Positions 16,914 through 25,237 of a stretch of DNA of 64,000 nucleotides are shown piece by piece; positions within the stretch are counted from its first letter, which is position 1; every line of letters starts with the position of its first letter. The translations under genes and the position numbers were made by a program. Where the stretch lies: assembly GCF_042677945.1 (NCBI RefSeq), contig NZ_JBHUDN010000017.1, one strand, 5' to 3'. The DNA is from Haloplanus litoreus (lineage in GTDB: Archaea > Halobacteriota > Halobacteria > Halobacteriales > Haloferacaceae). The notes beneath the pieces are model-generated. The model was given only the letters and a program-made list of their open reading frames with translations. It had not been told where the DNA came from and searched no databases.

Positions 16914-17638
16914 TCGGCTTCCTCCTCTTCGACTTCGACTTCGACTTCGATGTACGTCGGGTTGAGGACGCGAATTTCGCGGTCCTCACAGACGTCTTCG
17001 ATACGTTCGCGCTTGCGCGCGCCGACGCTGCTCGCGATGCGCACGGCCTCCGTGGCCGAGTCGACACCGTCGAGGTCGTCCGTGTTGTGGACGCGGACCT
17101 CCTCGAAGCCGCTGGGGTGCAGGCCACGGGCGGCCGACGGCGAGCGGTAGCCCGCTTCGACGGTCGCGCCCTTGCCTTTGATCCCGCGGCGCTGTTTCGA
17201 GAGGTTCCCGCGCGGCTTGCGCCACGAGGGGTCGACGCGCTTTTTCTTGTGGTGGTCCTGGCGGTTGAACTGCGGGTTGCCCTCCCGGCGCTTCTGAACC
17301 AGCGCTCGGGCGGCTTCGTCGTCCAGGTCCGGCGTCTTGTCCGCGTGGCCGCGGGGACGGCGCTCCGTCGCCGCCTCCGCTTCCTCGCTCGGTTCCTCGG
17401 GTTCGGTCTCCTCTTCGACCTCCGCCTCGGTCTCTTCGGTGACCTCGAGGCCACCGACGTCGGCCTTGATCCGAGCGGCGAGGGCGTTGCCGATCCCCTC
17501 AGTGTCGGCCAGTTCCGACTGGCTCGCGGCCTTGAGGTCCTCGATGGACTCGTAGCCGGCCTCGGCGAGTGCTTCGGCCTTCGAGGGTCCGACGCCACCG
17601 ATGTCTTCGATCTCCTGAATCTCGTCGTCTTCGCTCAT
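16910..17638 (-). CDS. rpl32e: 50S ribosomal protein L32e (eL32) with N-terminal helix-hairpin-helix extension
   Basis: 242 residues. The C-terminal ~130 residues are the eL32 core (RVDPSWRKPRGNLSKQRRG, GYRSPSAARGLHPSGFEEV). The first ~65 residues form a helix-hairpin-helix-like segment (IGGVGPSKAEALAEAGYESI), joined by a highly acidic linker. This fused HhH extension is known in haloarchaeal L32e. It is followed in the operon by rpl19e. Confidence 0.96.
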   Translation of the reverse strand: MSEDDEIQEIEDIGGVGPSKAEALAEAGYESIEDLKAASQSELADTEGIGNALAARIKADVGGLEVTEETEAEVEEETEPEEPSEEAEAATERRPRGHADKTPDLDDEAARALVQKRREGNPQFNRQDHHKKKRVDPSWRKPRGNLSKQRRGIKGKGATVEAGYRSPSAARGLHPSGFEEVRVHNTDDLDGVDSATEAVRIASSVGARKRERIEDVCEDREIRVLNPTYIEVEVEVEEEEAE

Positions 17639-18175
17639 CTACGCCCCACCTGCCTGCGGTTTCTGTGTGATGTAGACGCCGTCCTGGAAGACGCGGGTGT
17701 CCTTGTCGTTGACCCGCGTCAACTGTTCGATGTCGGCGGCGGTCTGCCCGACGGCCTCCTTGTCGGGGCCGCGCAGGGTGATCTCTTCGCCGTCGACCTG
17801 TACCTCCGTGTCGCCGCGGATCGGAACTCGTCGCGGCGCGCGTTCGCCGAGGAAGTTCTCGATGACGACTTCGTCCCCTTCCACGTTCACCTGCATCGGG
17901 AAGTGAGCGTAGAAGATCTCCATCTGATACTCCCAGCCGTCCGTCACGCCGTGGAGCATGTTCTGGACGTGGCTCTCGAAGGTGCCGAGCGTCGCGCGCG
18001 TGTTGGCGTCGTCGGCCTCGCTCTCGATGACCACGTGGTCGTCCTCGACGTCGACCGACACGTCGGGGTACCAGAGGCGTCGCGTGACGCTCCCGTTCGG
18101 TCCCTCGACGGTCAGGTCGAGGTGGTCGACCTCGGCGGACACGTCGTCCGGAATCTCGATTTCTGTTCGGTTCAT
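17639..18175 (-). CDS. rpl6: 50S ribosomal protein L6 (uL6)
   Basis: 178 residues, with two repeated alpha/beta domains. Begins MNRTEIEIPDDVSAEVDHLD; the second domain ends with the conserved RVFQDGVYITQKPQ. It lies near the factor-binding site of the large subunit. Two bases separate it from rps8, and its stop abuts the rpl32e start. Confidence 0.97.
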   Translation of the reverse strand: MNRTEIEIPDDVSAEVDHLDLTVEGPNGSVTRRLWYPDVSVDVEDDHVVIESEADDANTRATLGTFESHVQNMLHGVTDGWEYQMEIFYAHFPMQVNVEGDEVVIENFLGERAPRRVPIRGDTEVQVDGEEITLRGPDKEAVGQTAADIEQLTRVNDKDTRVFQDGVYITQKPQAGGA

Positions 18176-18177
18176 TG

Positions 18178-18570
18178 TTAGTATACGTATGCGATCACCT
18201 GGCCACCGATGCCCTGTTCGCGGGCCTCGTAGTGGCTCATGACGCCGTGGCTGGTCGTGACGACGAGCGCCCCGTAGTCACGGGCCGGGAGATATCGCTT
18301 CTCCCACTTTTCGAACTCGTCTGCGCCCGCGGAGTAGCGGGGCTTGACGACGCCACACTGGTTGATCGCGCCTTTCAGTTCGATCTCGAAGCGACCGGAC
18401 TTGCCGTCGTCGACGAACTCGAATCCGTCGATGTACCCGCGGTCGTAGAAGACCTCGAGTACGGAGCCGATCACGTTCGAGGCGGGCTGTACCGTGTGGG
18501 ACAGATGTCCCACGCTCTCGGCGTTATCGAGCCCCGAGAGCGCGTTCGAGAGGGGGTCGTTCCCTGCCAT
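18178..18570 (-). CDS. rps8: 30S ribosomal protein S8 (uS8)
   Basis: 130 residues, starting MAGNDPLSNALSGLDNAES (upstream in-frame starts run into rps14). The C-terminal rRNA-binding motif DYGALVVTTSHGVMSHYEAREQGIGG is complete. S8 binds the central domain of 16S rRNA. Ends GQVIAYVY. Confidence 0.97.
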   Translation of the reverse strand: MAGNDPLSNALSGLDNAESVGHLSHTVQPASNVIGSVLEVFYDRGYIDGFEFVDDGKSGRFEIELKGAINQCGVVKPRYSAGADEFEKWEKRYLPARDYGALVVTTSHGVMSHYEAREQGIGGQVIAYVY

Positions 18571-18572
18571 TG

Positions 18573-18767
18573 TTATCGATACTTCTTGAATCCCATGTCT
18601 CGGGCGACCTCGCGGAAGCACTGCCGGCAGAGGAAGATGTCGTACTTGCCGACGAGTCCCTGCTTGCGGCCGCACCGACGACACTGGTGGCGGTCGTCCG
18701 TGCGGGGCGTGGCGTGCTCTCCGGTCACGTCGCGTCCGTCCTGGGTTCCTGATTCACTTTCGCTCAT
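18573..18767 (-). CDS. rps14: 30S ribosomal protein S14 (uS14), zinc-binding form
   Basis: 64 residues. Two CxxC knuckles (CRRC and CRQC, 17 residues apart) form the zinc site of type-Z S14; the C-terminus FREVARDMGFKKYR is conserved. The acidic Ser/Glu-rich N-terminus is a haloarchaeal extension. Overlaps rpl5 by four bases (ATGA). Confidence 0.97.
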   Translation of the reverse strand: MSESESGTQDGRDVTGEHATPRTDDRHQCRRCGRKQGLVGKYDIFLCRQCFREVARDMGFKKYR

Positions 18768-19291
18768 TCCGTTACCTCCACGTCGAAGTTGGCTTCGACG
18801 AAGGCGATCGCGTCCGACGCGTCGAGTCGATGCTTCGACGGGATCGAGCGCGACACCTTATCTCGCTTCGCGACGCGGTATCCCGGGCGGACCATGTTGA
18901 CCGTCACGTCCAGCCCGTAGATGCCGACGTTCGGGTCGTACTCCTGGCTCGGGAACTCCGTGTGTTCCTCGACGCCGAAGCTGACGTTGCCCGTCTCGTC
19001 GAACTGCGAGGCCGAGAGATCGACCAGCGTGAGTGCCGTTTCGAGGAACTCGACCGCAGCGTCGCCGCGAAGGGTGACCTTCGCGCCGATCGGGTCACCC
19101 TCGCGGATGTTGAAGTCCTGGACCGTTCCGCGGGCCGTCGTCCGGACGCTCTGCTGTCCGGTGACGTCCTCGAGGATGTCCTCGGCGTCCGCGAGTTCGC
19201 GGCCACCTTCGCCGACGCCCATGTGGACGACGACCTTCTCGATCCGCGGTTCGCGCATCTCGTGGAACTCCGCGGTGTCACTCTCGCTCAT
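18764..19291 (-). CDS. rpl5: 50S ribosomal protein L5 (uL5)
   Basis: 175 residues. Core motifs: MREPRIEKVVVHMGVGEGG, GQQSVRTTARGTVQDFNIREGDPIGAKVTLRG and GNVSFGVEEHTEFPS. Contacts 5S rRNA and the P-site tRNA region. Four-base overlaps on both sides show tight coupling. Confidence 0.97.
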   Translation of the reverse strand: MSESDTAEFHEMREPRIEKVVVHMGVGEGGRELADAEDILEDVTGQQSVRTTARGTVQDFNIREGDPIGAKVTLRGDAAVEFLETALTLVDLSASQFDETGNVSFGVEEHTEFPSQEYDPNVGIYGLDVTVNMVRPGYRVAKRDKVSRSIPSKHRLDASDAIAFVEANFDVEVTE

Positions 19292-20007
19292 TCGTCATCC
19301 TCCTCTTCGTCACCGGTGAAGTTCTCGTCGATCACGACGACGTACTCCTCGATCGTCTCGAAGCCGCCGTCGTCCTGGGAGACGGTGACGACGTTGTCGC
19401 CGCTCCCGGGCGTGACCGTGATCGTGTCGATTTCGCCGATTTCGCCGGCGTGACTGCCTGCGACGGCCGTCACCAGGGCACCCTCCTCGTAGACGAAGTG
19501 GGCGACGATGTCCTTGGTCTCGTTGTCGACGACCAGGGAGTCGCCGGTGGCGTACTCGCCAGCCTCGTCCTCCGCGACGCGCACGTTCGTGCCGTCGTGG
19601 AGGGTGAACTGGAAGTCACCGCCGGTTACCTGGGTCTTCCGCACGATCTTGCCGAGACGGCTCCCGGCCGCGTCGGCGTCGATGGGGGTCAGCGACAGTC
19701 GACCGCCCTCGTCGGGGAACACGCGGTAGAACTCCTCGCGTTCCGCGAAGGCCAGGATGTCGAACATCCCGATTGGACGTTCGACGTCGGAGATAGCGTC
19801 CCCGTTGACGAGGACGCTGTCCTGATTGAGTGCGTAGTTCGCTTCCTTGCGCGAGTCGACGTAGCCGAGCACGTCCCGCAGGACGATGAGCAGGGGAACC
19901 CCCGCCTCGCCGTGTGGGCCGGCGCCGGCCTTGACCGTCCAGGTCGCGGTCTTCCGTTCGACCGGCCAAGACTTCGGGACCGAGAGTCGTTTCTGGTGTC
20001 GAGTCAT
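19288..20007 (-). CDS. rps4e: 30S ribosomal protein S4e (eS4)
   Basis: 239 residues, archaeal/eukaryotic type. It has the basic start MTRHQKRLSVPKSWPVERKT, an S4-like RNA-binding domain (DSVLVNGDAISDVERPIGMFD) and a C-terminal KOW-like barrel (VAGSHAGEIGEIDTITVTPGS). Ends with an acidic tail. Between rpl24 and rpl5, as is standard in archaea. Confidence 0.97.
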   Translation of the reverse strand: MTRHQKRLSVPKSWPVERKTATWTVKAGAGPHGEAGVPLLIVLRDVLGYVDSRKEANYALNQDSVLVNGDAISDVERPIGMFDILAFAEREEFYRVFPDEGGRLSLTPIDADAAGSRLGKIVRKTQVTGGDFQFTLHDGTNVRVAEDEAGEYATGDSLVVDNETKDIVAHFVYEEGALVTAVAGSHAGEIGEIDTITVTPGSGDNVVTVSQDDGGFETIEEYVVVIDENFTGDEEEDDE

Positions 20008-20360
20008 TCGGTATCCGCCTCCAGGCGCGCCTGCCGGCGCTCGTCTTCCAGGTTCAGTGCCGTCACGCGGAGGTTGCTCGCATCGAGGGGCCGGGGCACT
20101 TCCTCGCCGTCGGCCTTCTCGACGGTCACGTCCTCGACGTGGACGACTTCGTCCGTGAGGTCCACCGCGATCACGTCGGCTTCCTCGCCGGCGTGGTCGC
20201 CGCGGAGCACCTCGACGGTGTCGCCCGCGTTGACGCGGACCGATCGCTGGCCGTACTCCTCGCGGAGGTCCTCGGCCAGCGTGGATCGAACCTGATCCTG
20301 ACGCTCGTGCAGGGGCGCGTTCCGCTTCCGTGTGCGCTCTTTGTGTGGCTGTCGAGTCAT
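20004..20360 (-). CDS. rpl24: 50S ribosomal protein L24 (uL24)
   Basis: 118 residues. The KOW motif region VNAGDTVEVLRGDHAGEEADV is clear, after the basic N-terminus QPHKERTRKRNAPLHERQ. It is an assembly-initiator protein of the large subunit. Four-base overlaps with rpl14 and rps4e. Confidence 0.97.
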   Translation of the reverse strand: MTRQPHKERTRKRNAPLHERQDQVRSTLAEDLREEYGQRSVRVNAGDTVEVLRGDHAGEEADVIAVDLTDEVVHVEDVTVEKADGEEVPRPLDASNLRVTALNLEDERRQARLEADTE

Positions 20361-20755
20361 ACGATCATCGTCGCGGTTGATGCGATGCTCCCGAAGCGTT
20401 CGGCGACTTCACGCGCGACGGGACCTTTGATCTCGGTCCCGCGAGGCTCTTCCATGTCGTCGATGACGACAGCCGCGTTGTCCTCGAACTTCACGCGCGT
20501 GCCGCTGGGTCGGCGAATGGGCTTGCGCTGGCGGACGACGACCGCCTCCAGCACCTGCCGGCGCATTTCCGGCGTGCCCTTGGTGACCGAGACGGTCACC
20601 TTGTCGCCGATTCCCGCTTTGGGGTGTCGATTCTTGGTTCCGGAGTAGCCCGCGACGCTGATAATCTTCAGTTCGCGCGCTCCGGTGTTGTCCGCACAGT
20701 TGATGAGCGACCCCTTGGCGAGGCCACGGGTGACGTCGGCTTTCAGCGCCTCCAT
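20357..20755 (-). CDS. rpl14: 50S ribosomal protein L14 (uL14)
   Basis: 132 residues from the ATG (a GTG one codon upstream is less likely). Characteristic strands: SLINCADNTGARELKIISVAG, KAGIGDKVTVSVTKGTPEMRR and PSGTRVKFEDNAAVVIDD. Forms an inter-subunit bridge. The ATG overlaps the rps17 stop. Confidence 0.97.
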   Translation of the reverse strand: MEALKADVTRGLAKGSLINCADNTGARELKIISVAGYSGTKNRHPKAGIGDKVTVSVTKGTPEMRRQVLEAVVVRQRKPIRRPSGTRVKFEDNAAVVIDDMEEPRGTEIKGPVAREVAERFGSIASTATMIV

Positions 20756-21081
20756 CACTCGTCACCTCCCAAAATTTCGACGACCACGTGTGATTTGGTC
20801 TTCGAGAGGGGTCGCGTCTCCGCGATGCGGACCCGGTCGCCTTCCGAGAGGCCCAGACACGGGGGTGCGTGGGCCGGGATGCGACTCCGGCGTTTCATGT
20901 ATCGGTCGTACTTGGGAACACGAACGTCGTATTCGCGTTCGACGACGACCGTCTTTTCCATCGCTGTGGAGGCGACGGTGCCCTCCAGCGTCTGGCCGCG
21001 CACGGACAGTGAGCCGTGGAACGGACAGTGCTGGTCGGAGCAAGCCTCCTCCGGTTCGGTTACGTTCAGTCCTATCGCCAT
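20755..21081 (-). CDS. rps17: 30S ribosomal protein S17 (uS17)
   Basis: 108 residues starting MAIGLNVTEPEEACSDQHCP. The Cys-x4-Cys-Pro-Phe-His-Gly element is the archaeal-type extension; the OB-fold follows with EGTVASTAMEKTVVVEREYDV and the basic loop YMKRRSRIPAHAPP. The start overlaps the end of the RNase P component 1 gene by ten bases. Confidence 0.97.
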   Translation of the reverse strand: MAIGLNVTEPEEACSDQHCPFHGSLSVRGQTLEGTVASTAMEKTVVVEREYDVRVPKYDRYMKRRSRIPAHAPPCLGLSEGDRVRIAETRPLSKTKSHVVVEILGGDE

Positions 21082-21464
21082 GTGGATACACCTGCCTTCT
21101 CGGTTCGCAAGGCGGGTCGTGAGAGCAGTCGTGCGCCATCCACCGTAACGTAGGCCACGTCCTCGCAACCGCCAGACTGACCGGATCGGAGTCCGGCAGT
21201 TTCCGACGGAAGTTTGGGCGCGGTCCCCGACGCCTTCTCGGCGTCGGCGGCTTCATCTGTGCGCTGGGGGAGGGCGAATTCGAAGGTGGTCCCCTGCTTG
21301 GGGACGCGCCACACCCGGTCGCCGGTCGACACGACGAGCGTCCGCATCGTCTCGCTGACGACGCGGCCGCTGATCCCGACGTTGTCGGGATTCGTCGACT
21401 CGACGACCCGCACACGCAGGCCGTTGAGTTCGTGTCGAACCAGGGTCTCGGGTGTGAGCGCCAT
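21072..21464 (-). CDS. rnp1: Ribonuclease P protein component 1 (Rpp29/Pop4 family)
   Basis: 130 residues. Family role: protein subunit of archaeal RNase P, which trims tRNA 5' ends. The Sm-like barrel is visible: HELNGLRVRVVESTNPDNVGISGRVVSETMRTLVV, then RVWRVPKQGTTFEFALP. The middle is expanded by an acidic/Ala-rich insert and the C-terminus reads DGARLLSRPALRTEKAG. Its position between rpl29 and rps17 is conserved across archaea. Confidence 0.93.
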   Translation of the reverse strand: MALTPETLVRHELNGLRVRVVESTNPDNVGISGRVVSETMRTLVVSTGDRVWRVPKQGTTFEFALPQRTDEAADAEKASGTAPKLPSETAGLRSGQSGGCEDVAYVTVDGARLLSRPALRTEKAGVSTWR

Positions 21465-21673
21465 TATTCTTCGATGTCGCCTTCTTCGCGCTGGATCGTC
21501 TTGATCCGCGCGATGGTTCGTTTCAGTTCGCCGGGACGCGACGGGTTCTCGGGCATGCCACCGGCGGCCTGCAGTGCCTTCGCGTTCAGCAGTTCCGTTT
21601 CGAGGTCCTCGAGTTCAGCCTCGCGTTCGGCGGGCGTCATGTCGCGGATCTCCTCGACGTGTAGGATCGCCAT
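21464..21673 (-). CDS. rpl29: 50S ribosomal protein L29 (uL29)
   Basis: 69 residues, a two-helix protein at the exit tunnel. MAILHVEEIRDMTPAEREAEL and the typical NPSRPGELKRTIARIKTIQ end are present. Its ATG overlaps the rps3 stop by one base and its stop overlaps the rnp1 start by one base. Confidence 0.97.
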   Translation of the reverse strand: MAILHVEEIRDMTPAEREAELEDLETELLNAKALQAAGGMPENPSRPGELKRTIARIKTIQREEGDIEE

Positions 21674-22623
21674 TATGCGTCCTCCTCCTCGTCGGTTTCG
21701 TCTTCGTCAGCCGTTTCCATCTCCTCGACGAGGTCGGCCGCCTCGTCCATCGTCTCCTCGTCGACGTCTTCGTCGACGGTTTCGGTGGACTCCTCGTCGG
21801 CGTCCGCGGCTGCTTCGGCCTCGTCGTCCTCGTCACCCGGAAGTTCCTCCTCGACGACTTCCTCGACGATTTCCTCGTCGAGGCCTTCGTCGAGGTCCTC
21901 GGGCGTCTCGGTCGGCACGTCGACGTCCTCGTCCTCGCCGACGTCCGGGATCTCCTCCGGCTCTTCCTCGAGGAGTTCCTCGACGCCGCCGCCGGTCTCG
22001 GCCGCCTGTTCGACGGGTTCGACGTCGGCGTCCTCGGCGATTTCGAAGTCGTCGGGCAGTTCGGCGCCCGGCGGGATGATCTTCACCGTCACGCCGATGG
22101 TGCCGAGTTTCATCACGGCGACGCCCTGCCCCTCGTCCACGATGGATTCGGCTGGTTCGCCGTTGTGCTTGATGTAGCCGCGGTTGAACTTCTCGACGCG
22201 CGAGCGCGCGCCAGTGACCTTCCCGGACAGGACGATTTCGGCGCCGAGGGCGCCGGCTTCCATGATCCGGTCGATGGTCGTGTGACCCGCCTTGCGGAAG
22301 TACCAGCCACGCTCGAGTGCGTTGGCCAGTCGGTCCGCCACGATGCGGGCGTTGAGATCCGGTTCGTCGACCTCCTGGACGTCGATCTGGGGGTCGTCGA
22401 GGTCGAACCGCTCTTCGAGTTGGGTCGTCACCTTGCGGATGTTCTTCCCACCCTTGCCGATGACCATCCCGGGCTTTTCGGCCTTGAGGACGATCTGGGT
22501 CCCCATCGGGGTCTTGGCGACGTCCATGCCGCCGTAGCCCGCGCGGCCGAGTTCGTCCGCGAAGAACTCGTCGATCTGCGAGCGCTGCAGGCCGTTCTCG
22601 ATGAATTGGTGTTCGTCGGCCAT
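21673..22623 (-). CDS. rps3: 30S ribosomal protein S3 (uS3) with long acidic C-terminal tail
   Basis: 316 residues. The N-terminal KH domain with VIGKGGKNIRKVT and the C-terminal core (GTIGVTVKIIPPG) are normal. After about residue 205 the protein continues with ~110 residues dominated by Glu and Asp, longer than in most S3 proteins though such acidic tails are known in haloarchaea. S3 lines the mRNA entry channel. One-base overlaps with rpl22 and rpl29. Confidence 0.97.
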   Translation of the reverse strand: MADEHQFIENGLQRSQIDEFFADELGRAGYGGMDVAKTPMGTQIVLKAEKPGMVIGKGGKNIRKVTTQLEERFDLDDPQIDVQEVDEPDLNARIVADRLANALERGWYFRKAGHTTIDRIMEAGALGAEIVLSGKVTGARSRVEKFNRGYIKHNGEPAESIVDEGQGVAVMKLGTIGVTVKIIPPGAELPDDFEIAEDADVEPVEQAAETGGGVEELLEEEPEEIPDVGEDEDVDVPTETPEDLDEGLDEEIVEEVVEEELPGDEDDEAEAAADADEESTETVDEDVDEETMDEAADLVEEMETADEDETDEEEDA

Positions 22624-23087
22624 TAGTTCTCGTCCTCCGATTCGATGATCAGTTCGACGTCACAGAGCGTGGTGTTCCACGGATCCGCGCGACCGAACGC
22701 ACGGGGCTTGCGACCCTGCCGTTCACCGACCTTGTGGGCGGCGACGTGCTTGATCGTCATCGATTCGCCGTCGAACCCCTGTTCGTCCGCGTTGTTGCTC
22801 GCGTTCTCCAGCAGACTCAGGAAGTCCTTGCTGGCCTTCTCGGGGTAGCGACCGGCGTCCCAGCCGTCGATGTCGCTTCGATGACCGACGCCCGTGTTGT
22901 GCTGTTTGAACGGGACGGACCGTTCCTCGTCGATGACTGCCTGGAGATACTCCTCGGCGTCGGCGACGGTCATGCCCTTGATCGCGCGGGCGATGGCCTT
23001 GCTGTGCTTGATGCTGATGGGCCGCTCTCGGAGCATCGCCTTGGCGGTCGTCTCCGGGTCGGCCTCGACGCTGTAGTTGATTCCCAT
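22623..23087 (-). CDS. rpl22: 50S ribosomal protein L22 (uL22)
   Basis: 154 residues. Begins MGINYSVEADPETTAKAMLRERPISIKHS; the tunnel loop region GRKPRAFGRADPWNTTLCDVEL is present at the C-terminus. Lines the exit tunnel. Three bases after rps19. Confidence 0.97.
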   Translation of the reverse strand: MGINYSVEADPETTAKAMLRERPISIKHSKAIARAIKGMTVADAEEYLQAVIDEERSVPFKQHNTGVGHRSDIDGWDAGRYPEKASKDFLSLLENASNNADEQGFDGESMTIKHVAAHKVGERQGRKPRAFGRADPWNTTLCDVELIIESEDEN

Positions 23088-23090
23088 GTG

Positions 23091-23513
23091 TTACTTGAGT
23101 GGCACGAACTTCGAAGACCTGGTCGCGCCGATGCCGGCCTGACCGTGTTCGACCGACGTTCGGGTGAGCTGGAACTCGCCGAGGTAGTGCCCGATCATCT
23201 CGGGGTCGACCTCGACGCGCTGGAACTCCTGCCCGTTGTAGACCGAGAAGGTCAGCCCGACCATCTCGGGGACGATGGGCATGTCCCGGAGGTGGGTACG
23301 GATCGGATCGTTGGCCGTCTCCTCCTCTCCGGCCTCGCGGGCACGGTCGAGCAGCTTCTGGTGTTCGACCGACAGGCCTCGGGTGATGGTTCGCCGCATT
23401 CGAGCGGGGAGCAGTTCCGCGACGTCGTCGAGCGACATGGACTGCAGCTCGTCGAGCGTGTGACCGCGGTAGGTGAACTCACCCTCGCGGCCGGTTCGGT
23501 ATTCGGAACTCAT
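23091..23513 (-). CDS. rps19: 30S ribosomal protein S19 (uS19)
   Basis: 140 residues. The archaeal N-terminus (FTYRGHTLDELQSMSLDDVAELLPAR) precedes the conserved core: IRTHLRDMPIVPEMVGLTFSVYNGQEF and the end HYLGEFQLTRTSVEHGQAGIGATRSSKFVPLK. Located in the head of the small subunit. One-base overlap with rpl2. Confidence 0.97.
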   Translation of the reverse strand: MSSEYRTGREGEFTYRGHTLDELQSMSLDDVAELLPARMRRTITRGLSVEHQKLLDRAREAGEEETANDPIRTHLRDMPIVPEMVGLTFSVYNGQEFQRVEVDPEMIGHYLGEFQLTRTSVEHGQAGIGATRSSKFVPLK

Positions 23514-24235
23514 TATTTGTTACCTCCGCGTCCGGTGCGTTTCGAGGCGATGTCACCGACCTTCCGTCCCGGCGGCGCGTTCCGCGAGACGGACTTGGGT
23601 TTCCCCGGATGCTGGCGGCCGCCGCCACCGAACGGGTGATCGACGGCGTTCATCGCGACACCACGGACCCGCGGCCACTTCGTGCCTCGGGACTTCATCT
23701 TGTGGTGCTTGTTCCCGGCCTTGACGAACGGCTTTTCGGTTCGGCCGCCACCCGCGACCACGCCGACCGTGGCGCGACACTGCGGGTTGAGGCGCTTGAC
23801 CTGGCCGCTCGGCAGCTTCACGACCGCGACCCGTTTGTCGTGGGTCATGAGCTGTGCGCTCGTGCCGGAGGCCCGGGCGAACTTGCCGCCGTCGCCGGGG
23901 CTGCTCTCGACGTTACAGACCGGGACGCCCTCGGGGATCTCGGCCAGCGGGAGCGTGTTCCCGGGCTTGATCTCCGCGGAAACGCCGACCTGAATCGTCT
24001 CCCCGACCGTCACGCCCTCGGGTGCGAGGACGAGCCGTCGGTCCCCGTCCTCGAACTCGACGGCCGCAATCGGCGCCGAGCGGGCGGGGTCGTGTTCGAT
24101 GTCGACGATCTCTCCCGAGATCGTGTCGCGCTCTTCGTCCTTCTTGTGTTGGAGGTCGGCCTTGTAACGGTGGCTGGGGGCACGGAACGTCGGCCCACCG
24201 CGACCACGTCGCTGGCCTTGAATGCGTCGTCCCAT
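23513..24235 (-). CDS. rpl2: 50S ribosomal protein L2 (uL2)
   Basis: 240 residues. The catalytically important conserved histidine region near the end (VRGVAMNAVDHPFGGGGRQHPGK) is intact, as are the OB-fold and SH3-like domains (GNTLPLAEIPEGVPVCNVES). A primary rRNA-binding protein near the peptidyl transferase centre. Basic start MGRRIQGQRRGRGG. Confidence 0.98.
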   Translation of the reverse strand: MGRRIQGQRRGRGGPTFRAPSHRYKADLQHKKDEERDTISGEIVDIEHDPARSAPIAAVEFEDGDRRLVLAPEGVTVGETIQVGVSAEIKPGNTLPLAEIPEGVPVCNVESSPGDGGKFARASGTSAQLMTHDKRVAVVKLPSGQVKRLNPQCRATVGVVAGGGRTEKPFVKAGNKHHKMKSRGTKWPRVRGVAMNAVDHPFGGGGRQHPGKPKSVSRNAPPGRKVGDIASKRTGRGGNK

Positions 24236-24236
24236 C

Positions 24237-24491
24237 TTAGAACACCCCGATTCGCGAGGCGATTTCCTGTGCGTCGTCGTCCTCCGAGAGGGCGACGACT
24301 GCCTTCTTCTCGCCCTGAGCGGTGATCTGCGTGTTCACGTTCGTGATCTCCACGTCGTATCGGACCTCGATGGCCTCGCGGATCTCCCGCTTGTTCGCGT
24401 CGATGTCGACGACGAAATGGAGCTTGTTGTCGAAGTCCATCTCGTCCATCGCCTTCTCCGTCACCAGCGGGTGGTGGATGACCTGGCTCAT
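24237..24491 (-). CDS. rpl23: 50S ribosomal protein L23 (uL23)
   Basis: 84 residues. SQVIHHPLVTEKAMDEMDFDNKLHFVVD is typical of uL23, which docks SRP and the translocon at the tunnel exit. Overlaps rpl4 by four bases and ends one base before rpl2. Confidence 0.97.
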   Translation of the reverse strand: MSQVIHHPLVTEKAMDEMDFDNKLHFVVDIDANKREIREAIEVRYDVEITNVNTQITAQGEKKAVVALSEDDDAQEIASRIGVF

Positions 24492-25234
24492 CGGTCGGCC
24501 ACCTCCGCGACGGCGCTCTCGGTCCAGAGCGTGAGTCGACCGGCGTCCGTACCGGGGGCGAGGTCCTCCGCGTTGACCTCCCGGGCCGTCGTCACGTCCG
24601 CACCGGCGAGGTTGCGTGCCGCCTTCGACGGCTCCTCGCTCGTCACGAACAGGATCGACTTCGGCTCGCGGTACTTCCGGCCGCGGGTCTTGCCACGCCC
24701 GGCCTTGACCGAGCGACCGTCGTCGGCGCGTTCGACGTCCGCATGGACGCCGAGCGCTTCGAGCAGGTCGACGACGTCACGGGTCTTGACCAGATCCTCG
24801 AAGTCGTCGCTGACGACGAGCGGCAGCGAGAGGTCCTCGTCGAACTCGTGACCGCGTGCGGCCACGCGCTCGGCGTCGGTCGTCGCCGCGACGGCCGAGC
24901 GGACTGCCAGCTTTCGCTCCTTGTCGTTGATTCCTTTCCCCTGGTCCTTCTCGGCTTTCGGCGGGTGCGCCTTGCGCCCACCGACCGTCTGGGGCACGCG
25001 GGCGCCCTGCCCGTTCTCTCGGGGCACGTGGGCCATCCCGCGGCCGCTCCCGAAGGACTCCGCCGGGGTTCGCAGCCCGGCGTAGGGGTCGGCACCGTAC
25101 GCCTGTTTTCGGTTCGCCTGTGCGGCCAGGACGGCACGCTTGATGAGGTCCGGCCGGTAGGCCGTCTCGAAGACCTCCGGGAGGTCCACCGTGCCCGCAT
25201 CCTCGCCGTTCAGATCGCGTACTGTTGCTTGCAT
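24488..25234 (-). CDS. rpl4: 50S ribosomal protein L4 (uL4, archaeal L1e type)
   Basis: 248 residues starting MQATVRDLNGEDAGTVDLP. Contains the tunnel loop with AYGADPYAGLRTPAESFGSGRGMAHVP and the conserved GRKAHPPKAEKDQGKGINDKER. The second half holds the Rossmann-like core (SLPLVVSDDFEDLVKTRDVVDLL). Begins three bases after rpl3. Confidence 0.97.
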   Translation of the reverse strand: MQATVRDLNGEDAGTVDLPEVFETAYRPDLIKRAVLAAQANRKQAYGADPYAGLRTPAESFGSGRGMAHVPRENGQGARVPQTVGGRKAHPPKAEKDQGKGINDKERKLAVRSAVAATTDAERVAARGHEFDEDLSLPLVVSDDFEDLVKTRDVVDLLEALGVHADVERADDGRSVKAGRGKTRGRKYREPKSILFVTSEEPSKAARNLAGADVTTAREVNAEDLAPGTDAGRLTLWTESAVAEVADR

Positions 25235-25237
25235 TGG

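Noticed and set aside
16895..18181. 428-codon plus-strand frame across rpl32e and rpl6
   Set aside because: Opposite strand of two certain ribosomal genes; Val/Leu/Asp-rich shadow.
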